DNA of 11,377 nucleotides from an uncultured Collinsella sp. (GCA_937937835.1 CALDBJ010000076.1:1-11377); one strand, 5' to 3'. Numbered from the stretch's first letter, positions 1 to 7,087 are shown. A program made the numbers and translations. The notes: a model not told the origin generated them from the sequence alone.

Positions 1-52
1 GGCCCCAGATTGCCCATGCGCGCGCAAAAGCACGCCGCAGCAATCTGGGGCC
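1..52 (-). terminator. Perfect 13-bp inverted repeat downstream of xerD, possible terminator
   Basis: Bases 1-13 (ggccccagattgc) are the exact reverse complement of bases 40-52, with 26 nt between that can form a further imperfect stem (tgcg 17-20 with cgca 36-39). It sits 39 bp behind the xerD stop, where the end of the pyrG-xerD transcript is expected. The sequence that would carry the U-run for minus-strand transcription lies outside the window, so the terminator function cannot be confirmed. The stem is cut flush at base 1 and may continue beyond it. Confidence 0.45.
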
Positions 53-91
53 CGTCCCCAAATACCTATAAATATGCAGGCCAGCGATGTG

Positions 92-1033
92 TTAACGATG
101 CGCCAGCGGATGCGCCGCCAGATAGACCTCGGTCAGTTGCGTGCGGTCGACATGCGTGTAGACCTGCGTGGTCGAAATATCGGCATGGCCCAAAATCTCC
201 TGCAGCACACGCAGGTCGGCACCGCCCGCGAGCATGTGGGTGGCAAAGGAGTGGCGCAAGGTATGGGGATGGAGCCCCACCAGCCCCACCTGACGCCCAT
301 ACCGCTCGCATATCGCATGCACGGCCTGGCGCGACAGGCGACGTCCGTTCTTATTTAAAAAGACCGCCGAGGTCTCGGTTCCGCGGGCATGGGCCGCCAA
401 GCGAGAACGTCCCTCAGTTACATAGAGCATCAGAGCTCGCGCCGCGCTTCCCACCAGCGGGGACAGGCGTTCCTTTGAGCCCTTACCGCGAACGAGTACA
501 AAGCCATCGTCAATATGGATATCGCCCACATCGAGCCCCACCAACTCGCTCACACGCAAACCGCATCCGTAGAGCACTTCCAAGATGGCATGGTCGCGCA
601 AGCCCATCTCGCCCTCGGGGAAGTCTTGATCGAGCAGAGCCGAGACATCCTCCACCGATAGATACTCCGGCAAACGCTCAGCCTTTTTAGGCAGGCGCAA
701 CGCCGCCGTTGGATTTTGGGCTACAGCCCCATCGCGCACCAAAAAGGCATGCAGGCCCTTCACGGCTGCAAGCGCACGCTCCACCGAGGCATCGGAATAG
801 CCCCCATCGCGACGGTCGGCGACAAAGCCCTCCACGACCTGACGGGTCACCTCTTCAAAAGACACAATACCCGCCCGCTCCAGATAGGCGCAGTACGTCG
901 TCAGGTCACGACGATAGGCCGCAATCGTGTTGCGCGCCAAACCCCGCTCGACCGCGAGGTAATCGAGATACTCCCCCGCCGCCACGGCGAGCGACGAGGG
1001 AGTAGCTTCGGTATGTTCCTTATTCGCCGGCAC
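92..1033 (-). CDS. xerD: Tyrosine recombinase XerD (XerC/XerD family)
   Basis: Site-specific tyrosine recombinase of about 313 aa, the usual length for XerC/XerD, which resolve chromosome dimers at dif during division. The N-terminal SAM-like DNA-binding domain spans about residues 15-105 (YLDYLAVERGLARNTIAAY) and the catalytic domain about 120-310. All catalytic residues are visible: R160 (GCGLRVSEL), K184 (RGKGSKER), H257 and R260 (HPHTLRHSFATHML), H283 (LGHADISTTQ) and nucleophile Y292 (VYTHV). The GTG start at 1033 is chosen because it lies 2 nt after the pyrG stop and the frame upstream overlaps pyrG. The Shine-Dalgarno match is poor, so translation may be coupled to pyrG, and a start slightly downstream is possible. 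XerD is preferred over XerC because a pyrG-xerD neighbourhood is known in actinobacteria. Nothing nearby suggests a phage integrase. Confidence 0.9.
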   Translation of the reverse strand: MPANKEHTEATPSSLAVAAGEYLDYLAVERGLARNTIAAYRRDLTTYCAYLERAGIVSFEEVTRQVVEGFVADRRDGGYSDASVERALAAVKGLHAFLVRDGAVAQNPTAALRLPKKAERLPEYLSVEDVSALLDQDFPEGEMGLRDHAILEVLYGCGLRVSELVGLDVGDIHIDDGFVLVRGKGSKERLSPLVGSAARALMLYVTEGRSRLAAHARGTETSAVFLNKNGRRLSRQAVHAICERYGRQVGLVGLHPHTLRHSFATHMLAGGADLRVLQEILGHADISTTQVYTHVDRTQLTEVYLAAHPLAHR

Positions 1034-1035
1034 CC

Positions 1036-2697
1036 TTAGTCCGTAGCGAGGTTCATGGGCGTCACCTGCAGACGGTCGACACCCTCGTGCTGGCCGATCG
1101 AAGCGCGTACGAACTCGCGGAACAGCGGCTGCGGGTTGGTCGGGCGGCTCTTGAACTCGGGATGAGCCTGGGTTGCCACATACCACGGATGCACGTCGCG
1201 CGGCAGCTCGACCATCTCGACCAGGCGCTCGTCAGGCGACAGACCCGAGATAACCAAACCGGCGTCCTCGAGCTGGTCGCGGAAGGCGTTGTTGAACTCA
1301 AAGCGGTGACGGTGACGCTCGTAGACGAGTTCCTCGCCATATGCCTCGCGAGCAAGGGTATCGGCGGCGAGCTTGCACGGATAGGCGCCCAGGCGCATGG
1401 TGCCGCCCTTCTCGGTCACGTCCTCCTGCGAGCTCATCAGATCGATGACACTATACGGGCCATCCGGATCGAACTCAGAGGAGCTGGCGCCGGCAAGGCC
1501 GACGACATTGCGCGCAAATTCGCACACGGCCACCTGCATACCCAGGCAAATGCCCAGATACGGAATCTTGTGCTCACGGGCAAACTCGGCCGCGAGGATC
1601 TTGCCCTCCAGGGCGCGCTTGCCAAAGCCGCCGGGGACCAGGATGCCCGAGGCGTCGCCCAGAACCTCGGAGACATTCTGCTCGTCGAGGCTCTCGCCGT
1701 CGACCAGCTGGACGTCCACATGGCGATCGTAGAAGACGCCCGCATGGTGCAGGGCCTCGATAACCGACAGGTACGCATCGGGCAGCTGCGTGTACTTGCC
1801 CACGACGGCGATCTTCACCTTGTCGGCGTGATGGTTGGCGTGATTCTGTTTGCGCAGGAACTCGTTCCACTCGCTCATGTCGCGCTCACGCGGGTCCAGA
1901 CCCAGGCGCTCGCAAATGCGCAGGTCAAAGTCCTGCTCGGCAAGCAGCTGCGGAACATCGTAAATGCTCGCGCAGTCCTCGTTGGTAAAGACGCAATCGG
2001 TGTCGACGTCGCAGAAGCTTGCGATCTTTCCGCGGATAGCGTCATCGATATGGTGGTCGGAGCGCAGCACGATAATATCGGGCTGGATGCCAAAGCTGCG
2101 GAGCTCCTTGACGGAATGCTGTGTGGGCTTGGTCTTGACCTCGTGGGCGGCGGCGATATAGGGAACGAGCGACACGTGGATGTAGCAGACGTTCTCGGGG
2201 CCGGCCTCCTTGCGGTACTGACGGATGGCCTCGACAAACGGCTGGGACTCGATGTCGCCAATCGTGCCGCCCAGCTCGGTGATGACTACATCGGAGCCGG
2301 TCTGCTCCTCGATGCGGCGGAACTTGTCCTTAATGGCATTGGTGACGTGGGGAATCACCTGCACGGTACCGCCCAAAAAGTCGCCGCGACGCTCGCGGGC
2401 GATTAGGCTTTTGTAGATGGCACCGGTCGTAAAGTTGGAATCGCGGGTCAGGTTCTCATCAATAAAGCGCTCGTAATGACCCAGGTCCAGGTCGGACTCG
2501 TAACCATCCTCGGTAACGAAGACCTCACCATGCTGGAACGGGCTCATGGTACCGGGGTCGACGTTCAGATACGGGTCGGCCTTCTGCATCGTTACTTTGT
2601 AGCCACGCGACTTGAGCAGACGGCCCAGCGAGGCCGCGGTGATACCCTTGCCCAGGGACGAAACCACGCCACCGGTTACGAACACATGCTTGGTCAT
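1036..2697 (-). CDS. pyrG: CTP synthase (glutamine-hydrolysing)
   Basis: Converts UTP, ATP and glutamine to CTP, the last step of de novo pyrimidine nucleotide synthesis, in the cytoplasm. The protein is 553 aa; the family is usually 530-555. The synthase domain (residues 1-about 275) shows SSLGKGI near 13-19, DPYLNVDPGTMSPFQHGEVF at 41-60, DLDLGHYERF at 69-78 and ELGGTIGDIE at 141-150. The class I glutamine amidotransferase domain (about 295-535) has nucleophile C384 in GICLGMQ and the H512/E514 pair in AHPEF. The C-terminal 20 or so residues (GVDRLQVTPMNLATD) extend past the usual fold. The ATG at 2697 has only a weak ribosome site (TAGGT, 8 nt away). The gene is first in a likely pyrG-xerD operon with its own promoter upstream. 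Confidence 0.98.
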   Translation of the reverse strand: MTKHVFVTGGVVSSLGKGITAASLGRLLKSRGYKVTMQKADPYLNVDPGTMSPFQHGEVFVTEDGYESDLDLGHYERFIDENLTRDSNFTTGAIYKSLIARERRGDFLGGTVQVIPHVTNAIKDKFRRIEEQTGSDVVITELGGTIGDIESQPFVEAIRQYRKEAGPENVCYIHVSLVPYIAAAHEVKTKPTQHSVKELRSFGIQPDIIVLRSDHHIDDAIRGKIASFCDVDTDCVFTNEDCASIYDVPQLLAEQDFDLRICERLGLDPRERDMSEWNEFLRKQNHANHHADKVKIAVVGKYTQLPDAYLSVIEALHHAGVFYDRHVDVQLVDGESLDEQNVSEVLGDASGILVPGGFGKRALEGKILAAEFAREHKIPYLGICLGMQVAVCEFARNVVGLAGASSSEFDPDGPYSVIDLMSSQEDVTEKGGTMRLGAYPCKLAADTLAREAYGEELVYERHRHRFEFNNAFRDQLEDAGLVISGLSPDERLVEMVELPRDVHPWYVATQAHPEFKSRPTNPQPLFREFVRASIGQHEGVDRLQVTPMNLATD

Positions 2698-2729
2698 ATT
2701 GAGTTACCTACGCTTCCCGTAGAAGTTGT

Positions 2730-2738
2730 TTATCCACA
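2730..2738 (+). promoter_or_regulatory. Perfect DnaA box (TTATCCACA) in the pyrG leader
   Basis: The 9-mer TTATCCACA matches the strong R1-type DnaA box exactly. It lies 32 bp upstream of the pyrG start, in the loop of a short hairpin made by cccgta (2716-2721) and tacggg (2742-2747), just downstream of the predicted transcription start. It may be a chance hit, a DnaA-controlled step in pyrG expression or a titration site. Only a single box is seen, so this is not a replication origin. Confidence 0.4.
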
Positions 2739-2755
2739 TCTTACGGGTCTTCATT

Positions 2756-2784
2756 GTAATACTCGCGCCGCGGACCGTTCGCAA
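2756..2784 (-). promoter_or_regulatory. Candidate sigma-70-type promoter of pyrG
   Basis: On the minus strand a -35-like TTGCGA (2779-2784) and a -10-like TATTAC (2756-2761) are 17 bp apart. An overlapping TACAAT (2753-2758) would give a 20-bp spacing. The position, about 60-85 bp before the pyrG start and just downstream of the preceding gene's terminator, suits a pyrG promoter. Confidence 0.4.
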
Positions 2785-2821
2785 TTTTTCTCGCGTGCGA
2801 TTGCATTTCTCAATCTTGAAA

Positions 2822-2850
2822 CAAAACGCCGCCCGGTTTCCCAGGCGGCG
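2822..2850 (-). terminator. Intrinsic terminator of the winged-helix gene
   Basis: On the minus strand a GC-rich stem (cgccgcc 2827-2833 with ggcggcg 2844-2850, loop 10 nt) is followed by TTTTGTTTC. This is a classical Rho-independent terminator 26 bp behind the regulator stop, which separates that gene from pyrG. Confidence 0.85.
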
Positions 2851-2875
2851 TCGCTATGGCAAGGGTTACATGCTG

Positions 2876-3214
2876 CTATCGATCAGCAACCTCGTCCTCA
2901 AGCATTTCTTGAACGAGCATGCCGGTACGGACGCCCTCAAGATACCACTTGCCATGTTCGGTGAGGCAAATGCCATTTGCAAGCTGACCGCCGTCGTCGC
3001 TATAACGCGAGACGACATCAATCATGCCTTCGGAATCCAAGCGATCGATTGCGGCGCGGGCACGATACGGCGAAACCCCCACGCGCTCGGCAAGCGTTTT
3101 GCGCGAGAAACCATACGGCCCGCCATTGTCTTCGGTTTGCCGGTCGATCTCCATCAACACCAGCACCTCGACACGCTTCATATCGTTGACACTCGCACGA
3201 CCCTTGCCCGCCAT
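2876..3214 (-). CDS. Small winged helix-turn-helix DNA-binding protein, target unknown
   Basis: 112-aa protein with a predicted N-terminal helix (DMKRVEVLVLMEIDRQ, 11-26), a helix-turn-helix (FSRKTLAERVGVSPYRARAA, 36-55, continuing IDRLDSEGMI to 65) and a beta-wing (about 66-86, SRYSDDGGQLANGICLTEHG). It ends in an acidic helix of about 20 residues that may mediate dimerisation. The layout resembles MarR-like or replication-type winged-helix proteins, but I cannot assign a family or ligand. The ATG at 3214 is chosen over an in-frame ATG 18 codons upstream because a strong ribosome site (GAGGAGG) lies 5 nt before it. The gene stands alone between two terminators, so the position gives no clear target; it may regulate itself or its neighbours pyrG and the DUF1846 gene. 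Confidence 0.75.
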   Translation of the reverse strand: MAGKGRASVNDMKRVEVLVLMEIDRQTEDNGGPYGFSRKTLAERVGVSPYRARAAIDRLDSEGMIDVVSRYSDDGGQLANGICLTEHGKWYLEGVRTGMLVQEMLEDEVADR

Positions 3215-3331
3215 AGCAGCCTCCTCAAACCGAGCACGAGCATCTAACGCGCCGTGCGCGACCGACACACCTCACGATGGCAGGTAATATCCATCATGCG
3301 GCATCCCGCTAAGGATGAAACAGTTATGGTT

Positions 3332-3337
3332 ATTGTA
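3332..3337 (-). promoter_or_regulatory. Weak candidate -10 box of the winged-helix gene
   Basis: TACAAT on the minus strand, inside TATACAAT, 118 bp before the chosen ATG. No convincing -35 hexamer lies 16-18 bp upstream. Apart from this site and the terminator of the preceding gene, the 256-bp gap 3215-3470 shows nothing I can name. Confidence 0.25.
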
Positions 3338-3403
3338 TACCGCTCAAATTGTTTCTAGGCAGGTAAACAGCTATTTTTCGCCGAAATAGGCGCTTTATTG
3401 ATC

Positions 3404-3436
3404 AAAAAGCCGTACCGGGCGCTAACCCGATACGGC
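3404..3436 (-). terminator. Intrinsic terminator of the DUF1846 gene
   Basis: The stem gccgta-c-cggg (3409-3419) pairs with cccg-a-tacggc (3426-3436) with one C/A mismatch and a 6-nt loop. On the minus strand it is followed by TTTTTGATC. It lies 34 bp behind the DUF1846 stop. Confidence 0.85.
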
Positions 3437-3470
3437 CAAAATGCAATGCAATTACCGCGGTGCTTCAAAC

Positions 3471-4952
3471 TTAGCGATGGAAGAAACCGCGGCGCTCAAA
3501 CTTGGGCTCGCAGCACACGTTGATACCCAGTTTGCGCAGTACCGTCTCGTCCGTCGGCGAGATAATCACGCTAAAAAAGGCATCGCAACCGCGCAGCTGC
3601 TCCAGGCCCGAAAGGACGCGAGCGGCCGTCTCACTCGTGGCCGAGGTGATCGACAGCGCCATAAGCGTCTCGTCGGTGTGGAGGCGCGGGTTTTTGCTGC
3701 CCAGGAAATGCGTCTTGAGCTTGCTGATGGGCTCGATCGCCTCATCGCTGATAACCTCGAGCTCAAGGTCGACGCCCGAGACGTGCTTGAGGGCGTTCAT
3801 AATGAGCGAACTTGCGGCGCCCAGGCGCGTGGAGGTCTTACCGGTCACCACGGAGCCATCGGGCATGACCATGGCCCCCACGGGACCACCCGTCAGCTGC
3901 TCCCTGGTGAGGGCCGCCGAGCGCGCCGGTGAGTAGTTCTTATCGATGCCGGCTTTCTTCATAATAATCTTGAGACGGTCGACTTGCTCATCGCCCACGC
4001 CGGTACGGCGCACATTTTCGACCGCGGTAAAGTAGCGGCGGACGATCTCCATCTTGGAAGCGTCGCGGCAGGCATCGTCATCGGTGATGGCAAAGCCGAC
4101 CATATTGACGCCCATGTCCGTAGGACTCTGGTAGGGGCTCTTGCCCAGGATCTTTTCCATCAGAGCACGGACCACCGGGAAGGCCTCGACGTCGCGGTTG
4201 TAGTTGACTGTGGTCTTGTTGTAGGCCTCAAGGTGGAACGAATCGATGATATTGGCGTCGTCGAGGTCAGCCGTGGCGGCCTCGTAGGCAATATTGACCG
4301 GATGCGTCAGAGGAAGATTCCAGACCGGGAAGGTCTCAAACTTGGCATAGCCGGCGGCCGTGCCATGCTTGTGCTCGTGATAGAGCTGAGACAGGCAGGT
4401 GGCAAGCTTGCCCGAGCCAGGACCGGGGGCAGTGACCACGACGAGCGGTCGGGTGGTCTCGACAAACTCGTTCTTGCCGTAGCCATCGTCGGACACGATC
4501 AGATCGACATCGTGCGGATACCCCTCGATGGGATAGTGCAGCTTGGCGGGAATACCGAGCGCGTTCAGGCGGTTGCGGAACACATCGGCAGCAGGCTGGC
4601 CGGCGTACTGGGTGATGACCACAGCCGCGACGGCAAAGCCGTTGCCGCGGAACAGGTCAACCAGGCGCAGCACATCCTCGTCATAGGTAATGCCCAGGTC
4701 ACCACGAGCCTTGTTTTTTTCGATGTGGTTCGCGTTGATCGCGATGATAACCTCAACGTCATCGGCAATGCTCTTGAGCATGCGGAACTTGCTGTCCGGT
4801 TCAAAACCCGGTAGCACGCGGCTCGCATGATAGTCATCGAATAGCTTACCGCCAAACTCCAAATAGAGCTTGCCGCCAAACTGCGAGATGCGCTCCTTAA
4901 TGTGAGCAGCCTGCAGCTCGATATACTTCGCGTTGTCGAAACCCTGGCGCAT
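3471..4952 (-). CDS. UPF0371/DUF1846 family protein
   Basis: 493-aa soluble protein of the DUF1846 (UPF0371) family, which is usually about 490-505 aa and widespread in Firmicutes and Actinobacteria. Its reaction is not established to my knowledge. Family-typical stretches are FGGKLFDDYHASRVLPGF (33-50), the glycine-rich APGPGSGK (175-182, P-loop-like), PVWNLPLTHPVNIAYEAATA (209-228) and SPTDMGVNMVGFAITDDD (276-293). There is no signal peptide or membrane segment. The ATG at 4952 is chosen over the ATG 8 codons upstream because GGGAG lies 6 nt before it. A consensus TATAAT 40 bp upstream and a terminator behind the stop indicate a single-gene transcript. The glycine-rich loop hints at nucleotide or phosphate binding; that is inference only. 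Confidence 0.92.
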   Translation of the reverse strand: MRQGFDNAKYIELQAAHIKERISQFGGKLYLEFGGKLFDDYHASRVLPGFEPDSKFRMLKSIADDVEVIIAINANHIEKNKARGDLGITYDEDVLRLVDLFRGNGFAVAAVVITQYAGQPAADVFRNRLNALGIPAKLHYPIEGYPHDVDLIVSDDGYGKNEFVETTRPLVVVTAPGPGSGKLATCLSQLYHEHKHGTAAGYAKFETFPVWNLPLTHPVNIAYEAATADLDDANIIDSFHLEAYNKTTVNYNRDVEAFPVVRALMEKILGKSPYQSPTDMGVNMVGFAITDDDACRDASKMEIVRRYFTAVENVRRTGVGDEQVDRLKIIMKKAGIDKNYSPARSAALTREQLTGGPVGAMVMPDGSVVTGKTSTRLGAASSLIMNALKHVSGVDLELEVISDEAIEPISKLKTHFLGSKNPRLHTDETLMALSITSATSETAARVLSGLEQLRGCDAFFSVIISPTDETVLRKLGINVCCEPKFERRGFFHR

Positions 4953-4991
4953 ATATGGCTCCCGTCCCGTTTCCATTTAATGTTCTAGGCG

Positions 4992-4997
4992 ATTATA
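4992..4997 (-). promoter_or_regulatory. Consensus -10 box (TATAAT) of the DUF1846 gene
   Basis: A perfect TATAAT on the minus strand, 39 bp before the ATG, which would give a leader of about 33 nt. The region 17 bp upstream is G-rich and has no good -35 match, so an activator or another -35 recognition may be needed. Confidence 0.5.
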
Positions 4998-5110
4998 ACG
5001 GAGCCCGCCCTCCCCGATACCCAGACCATCAACAGGCACCAACCAAACACGCCCACCGCAACCACCGGGGACCCGAGGTAGCTCATTTGGGACGGGAAAC
5101 AAGGCACTCA

Positions 5111-5215
5111 GCACCAACAATGAAAACGTCACAGGCAGAGCCAAAGCCAGCGAACGGGCACCCGAGTAGGCAAAGCGCCCTCTGCACCAACAATGGAAAG
5201 CGCCGCAGGCAGAGG
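5111..5215. repeat. Imperfect direct repeat, about 30 bp, two copies about 73 bp apart
   Basis: gcaccaacaatg occurs at 5111-5122 and 5184-5195, and caggcagag follows each at 5132-5140 and 5206-5214. The copies differ by substitutions and a 1-nt indel. That indel shifts the frame between copies, which argues against a protein repeat. The second copy can also fold (cctctgc 5179-5185 with gcagagg 5209-5215). Confidence 0.6.
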
Positions 5216-5226
5216 ACGGACAGCGA

Positions 5227-5326
5227 GCGCCGTCCAGAACGTACAAGTTGGCATGAAAAAGGCAAGGCATAGACCTTTTGGTCATGCCTTGCCTTTTGAA
5301 TGACAAATTGTCGTTCTGGACGGCGC
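5227..5326. repeat. 100-bp near-palindrome: MITE-like element or composite bidirectional terminator
   Basis: Outer arms gcgccgtccagaacg (5227-5241) and cgttctggacggcgc (5312-5326) are a perfect 15-bp inverted repeat; acaa (5243-5246) and ttgt (5308-5311) extend it past one unpaired base. Inside is a second perfect 14-bp stem (5257-5270 with 5284-5297) and an inner gacc/ggtc stem with a tttt loop. The direct repeat cagcg flanks the structure at 5221-5225 and 5328-5332, one base outside each arm. No transposase is nearby. Confidence 0.65.
5256..5297. terminator. Bidirectional intrinsic terminator inside the 100-bp palindrome
   Basis: The perfect 14-bp stem aaaaggcaaggcat / atgccttgcctttt has a T-run on its 3' side in both directions (TTTT on plus, TTTTT on minus). 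On the minus strand it would stop carrier-gene transcripts that passed the earlier hairpins before they reach the DUF1846 gene. Confidence 0.65.
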
Positions 5327-5339
5327 GCAGCGTCGACTG

Positions 5340-5366
5340 GTTGCGCGGTTCGTAGAACCGCGCAAC
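5340..5366. repeat. Perfect 12-bp stem with 3-nt loop
   Basis: gttgcgcggttc (5340-5351) and gaaccgcgcaac (5355-5366) are separated by gta. No T-run follows, so it is not a terminator by itself. It stands between the G-rich hairpin behind the carrier gene and the 100-bp palindrome. Confidence 0.6.
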
Positions 5367-5374
5367 ATAAGTGC

Positions 5375-5405
5375 GCCCCCTCCCGCGCACGGAACGGGAG
5401 GGGGC
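5375..5405 (-). terminator. GC-rich hairpin behind the carrier gene, terminator-like
   Basis: gccccctcccg (5375-5385) pairs perfectly with cgggagggggc (5395-5405) across a 9-nt loop, about 100 bp behind the carrier stop. On the minus strand the following GCACTTATGTT has only scattered T residues. It may act as an RNA 3'-end stabiliser or a weak terminator backed up by the T-run stem further on. Confidence 0.45.
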
Positions 5406-5507
5406 TAAAGGTAGGAGTCTACCGGTGGGTTTACCCCGCCGGACAGACGATGACCAGGTGATCCTCTACAGGATCGTCAAGGTTTCCGTGGGGTACCCGT
5501 TGGGTAC

Positions 5508-6986
5508 TTAGATCAACACGCAGGCGACGGTCAGGATAATGGCGCAGACGACGGAGAGCGCGACGATGAGCTTAAGGGCAAACTTGAGCCAGGTCGTCCA
5601 CTCGATCTTGGCCAGGGCGAGACCGCCCATGATGGCGCCGGAGGTCGGGGTGAATAGGTTCACGACACCGATGGCGGCGGAGAAGATCATGACCATGACC
5701 TCAGGCGAGAAGCCGAGCTTAACAGCCAGCGGTCCCATGATGGGCATGGAAACGGTGGCCATACCGGAGGTCGAGGGGATCAGGAAGGACAGGCCGAAGT
5801 AGACCAGGAAGCTCATGGGAGCGAAGATCACGCCGGACAGGCCAGCCAGGGCATTGGCGGCAGCGTCGAGGACGAAGACATCGAGGCCGGTGTTAGCCAT
5901 GAGGACGGAGATACCACGGGCGAGGGCGATGACGAGAACAACGGACATCATGTCGGCAGCGCCGGTGATGAAGGTGTTAACGATCTGCTTCTCGGACAGG
6001 CCACCGATGATACCGATCAGGACGGCCATGAGGAAGAACCAGGTGGAAGCCTCGTCGAAGTACCACTGGCCAATGGGCAGGCCGGTGATCAGGGCAGACC
6101 AGCCCTGGACGACGGCGTTACCGTCGGCGTCGTAGACAGCGCCAGCGTCGAAGAAGTTGGCGACGCCCTCGTTGAGGTCGGCCAGCGGAATGAAGCCGAC
6201 GATCATGACGACGAAGGTGAAGGCGAAGGCGATCAGAACACCCTTCTGACGACCGGTGAGCTTGACCTCCTTGTGGACCTCGGAAGCAGCCTTGCCGTGA
6301 GCCTCTTCGGCGTCCTTGAGCTCCTGCATCGACAGGATGGTGGAACCCTTGTCAGCCTTGACCTTCTTGGCATAGTTCATCACGAAGAAGATGGACATAG
6401 CGGTAGTGACAATCCACAGGACGGCACCGAGGCCGATGATGATGGACTGGTTGACCTCAATGCCAACGCCGGTCAGAGCGTCGACGGCAGCGCCGACGGC
6501 GAACGGGTTAACCGTGGAGCCCAGGCAGCCGCAGCCAGCGCCGAGCAGGACGGTAGCGGCACCGACCATGGGGTCGAAGCCAGCAGCCATCATGGTAGCG
6601 GCGAGCAGGGCGTAGAAGGGAACGGTCTCCTCGCACATACCATAGGTGGTACCACCGAGGGAGAAGATGAGCATCAGCACGGGAATGAGCATAATCTCGT
6701 TGCCCTTAAGCTTCTGCACCAGAACGGCGATGCCGTTGTCCAGGGCGCCGGTCTCGGTCATCATACCGAGGAAGCCGCCCAGGATCATAACGAAGAGGCA
6801 GACGGGCAGAGCGTCAGCGAAGCCCTTAATCGGGGCGGTGCAGAAATCGCTCAGACGGGCGGCAGTAACCGCGCCGCCGGACGTGCCGGAGACGATAACG
6901 GTAATCACTGCGACAATTGCCAGCAGAGCAAGAAGAATGGTGAACGATGAAGGCATACCGCGCTTTTTCTTAGCGGTCTCAGTCAT
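5508..6986 (-). CDS. YfcC-family membrane carrier, probable arginine/ornithine exchanger
   Basis: 492-aa integral membrane protein of the YfcC/DcuC-like family (C4-dicarboxylate anaerobic carrier fold). A basic N-terminus (KKKRG, 6-10) precedes the first helix (15-34). Further hydrophobic segments lie near 58-75, 97-111, 122-135, 181-204, 248-267, 314-330, 344-364, 386-403, 428-445 and 467-491, with a charged cytoplasmic loop at about 206-247. Two pseudo-symmetric substrate-site loops are visible: GGTTYGMCEET (111-121) with GSTVNPFAVG (156-165), and IPSTSGMATVSMP (403-415) with LFTPTSG (444-450). Transporters of this family take the ArcD position in streptococcal ADI operons, and here the gene follows arcA-arcB, so arginine/ornithine exchange is the best inference; another amino acid or peptide is possible. 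The ATG at 6986 is chosen over two upstream ATGs because AAGGGGGG lies 9 nt before it. Confidence 0.88.
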   Translation of the reverse strand: MTETAKKKRGMPSSFTILLALLAIVAVITVIVSGTSGGAVTAARLSDFCTAPIKGFADALPVCLFVMILGGFLGMMTETGALDNGIAVLVQKLKGNEIMLIPVLMLIFSLGGTTYGMCEETVPFYALLAATMMAAGFDPMVGAATVLLGAGCGCLGSTVNPFAVGAAVDALTGVGIEVNQSIIIGLGAVLWIVTTAMSIFFVMNYAKKVKADKGSTILSMQELKDAEEAHGKAASEVHKEVKLTGRQKGVLIAFAFTFVVMIVGFIPLADLNEGVANFFDAGAVYDADGNAVVQGWSALITGLPIGQWYFDEASTWFFLMAVLIGIIGGLSEKQIVNTFITGAADMMSVVLVIALARGISVLMANTGLDVFVLDAAANALAGLSGVIFAPMSFLVYFGLSFLIPSTSGMATVSMPIMGPLAVKLGFSPEVMVMIFSAAIGVVNLFTPTSGAIMGGLALAKIEWTTWLKFALKLIVALSVVCAIILTVACVLI

Positions 6987-7019
6987 AGTTCTCATCCCCC
7001 CTTCATAAATCATTTACTG

Positions 7020-7070
7020 ATCTCGCCAGAAGCGGCTCTTCCGTGCCGTGCCTGCCGCTTGATGCGAGAT
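7020..7070 (-). other. Structured leader hairpin upstream of the carrier gene
   Basis: atctcgc (7020-7026) pairs with gcgagat (7064-7070). After a 3x3 internal loop, aagcggc (7030-7036) pairs with gccgctt (7054-7060) around a 17-nt loop. It lies between the arcB terminator and the carrier ribosome site, with no T-run behind it. TAATAAT (minus strand, 7069-7075) just upstream is a possible -10 box but lacks a -35. It may be an RNA stabiliser, a processing site or part of a regulated leader. Confidence 0.45.
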
Positions 7071-7087
7071 TATTACCAGATAAAACT

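Larger units (their letters stand above)
4953..5507. other. 555-bp structured intergenic region without a credible gene
   Basis: Between the carrier gene and the DUF1846 gene. In minus-strand order it holds three short stem-loops behind the carrier stop (5460-5475, stem gatcct; 5410-5423, stem ggtag; and 5375-5405), a 12-bp stem (5340-5366), a 100-bp near-palindrome (5227-5326), an imperfect duplication (about 5111-5215) and the -10 box of the DUF1846 gene (4992-4997). The longest open frame (minus strand, 4977-5390) has no ribosome site or recognisable domain and runs through both repeats, so I do not call it a gene. Confidence 0.6.

Noticed and set aside
65..79. ARG-box-like stretch (tataaatatgca)
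   Set aside because: Only one half-site fits, and it lies behind xerD where an arginine operator makes no sense.
92..1033. xerD as the integrase of a mobile element
   Set aside because: It is coupled to pyrG, of standard XerC/XerD length, and there are no attachment-site repeats, tRNA or phage genes nearby.
1087..2406. 439-codon plus-strand frame opposite pyrG
   Set aside because: Antisense shadow of pyrG with no recognisable domain.
2730..2738. Replication origin suggested by the DnaA box
   Set aside because: A single box with no cluster, no AT-rich unwinding element and no dnaA/dnaN neighbours.
4977..5390. 137-codon minus-strand frame in the structured gap
   Set aside because: No ribosome site or family resemblance; it runs through inverted repeats, and the internal DNA repeat is out of frame between copies.
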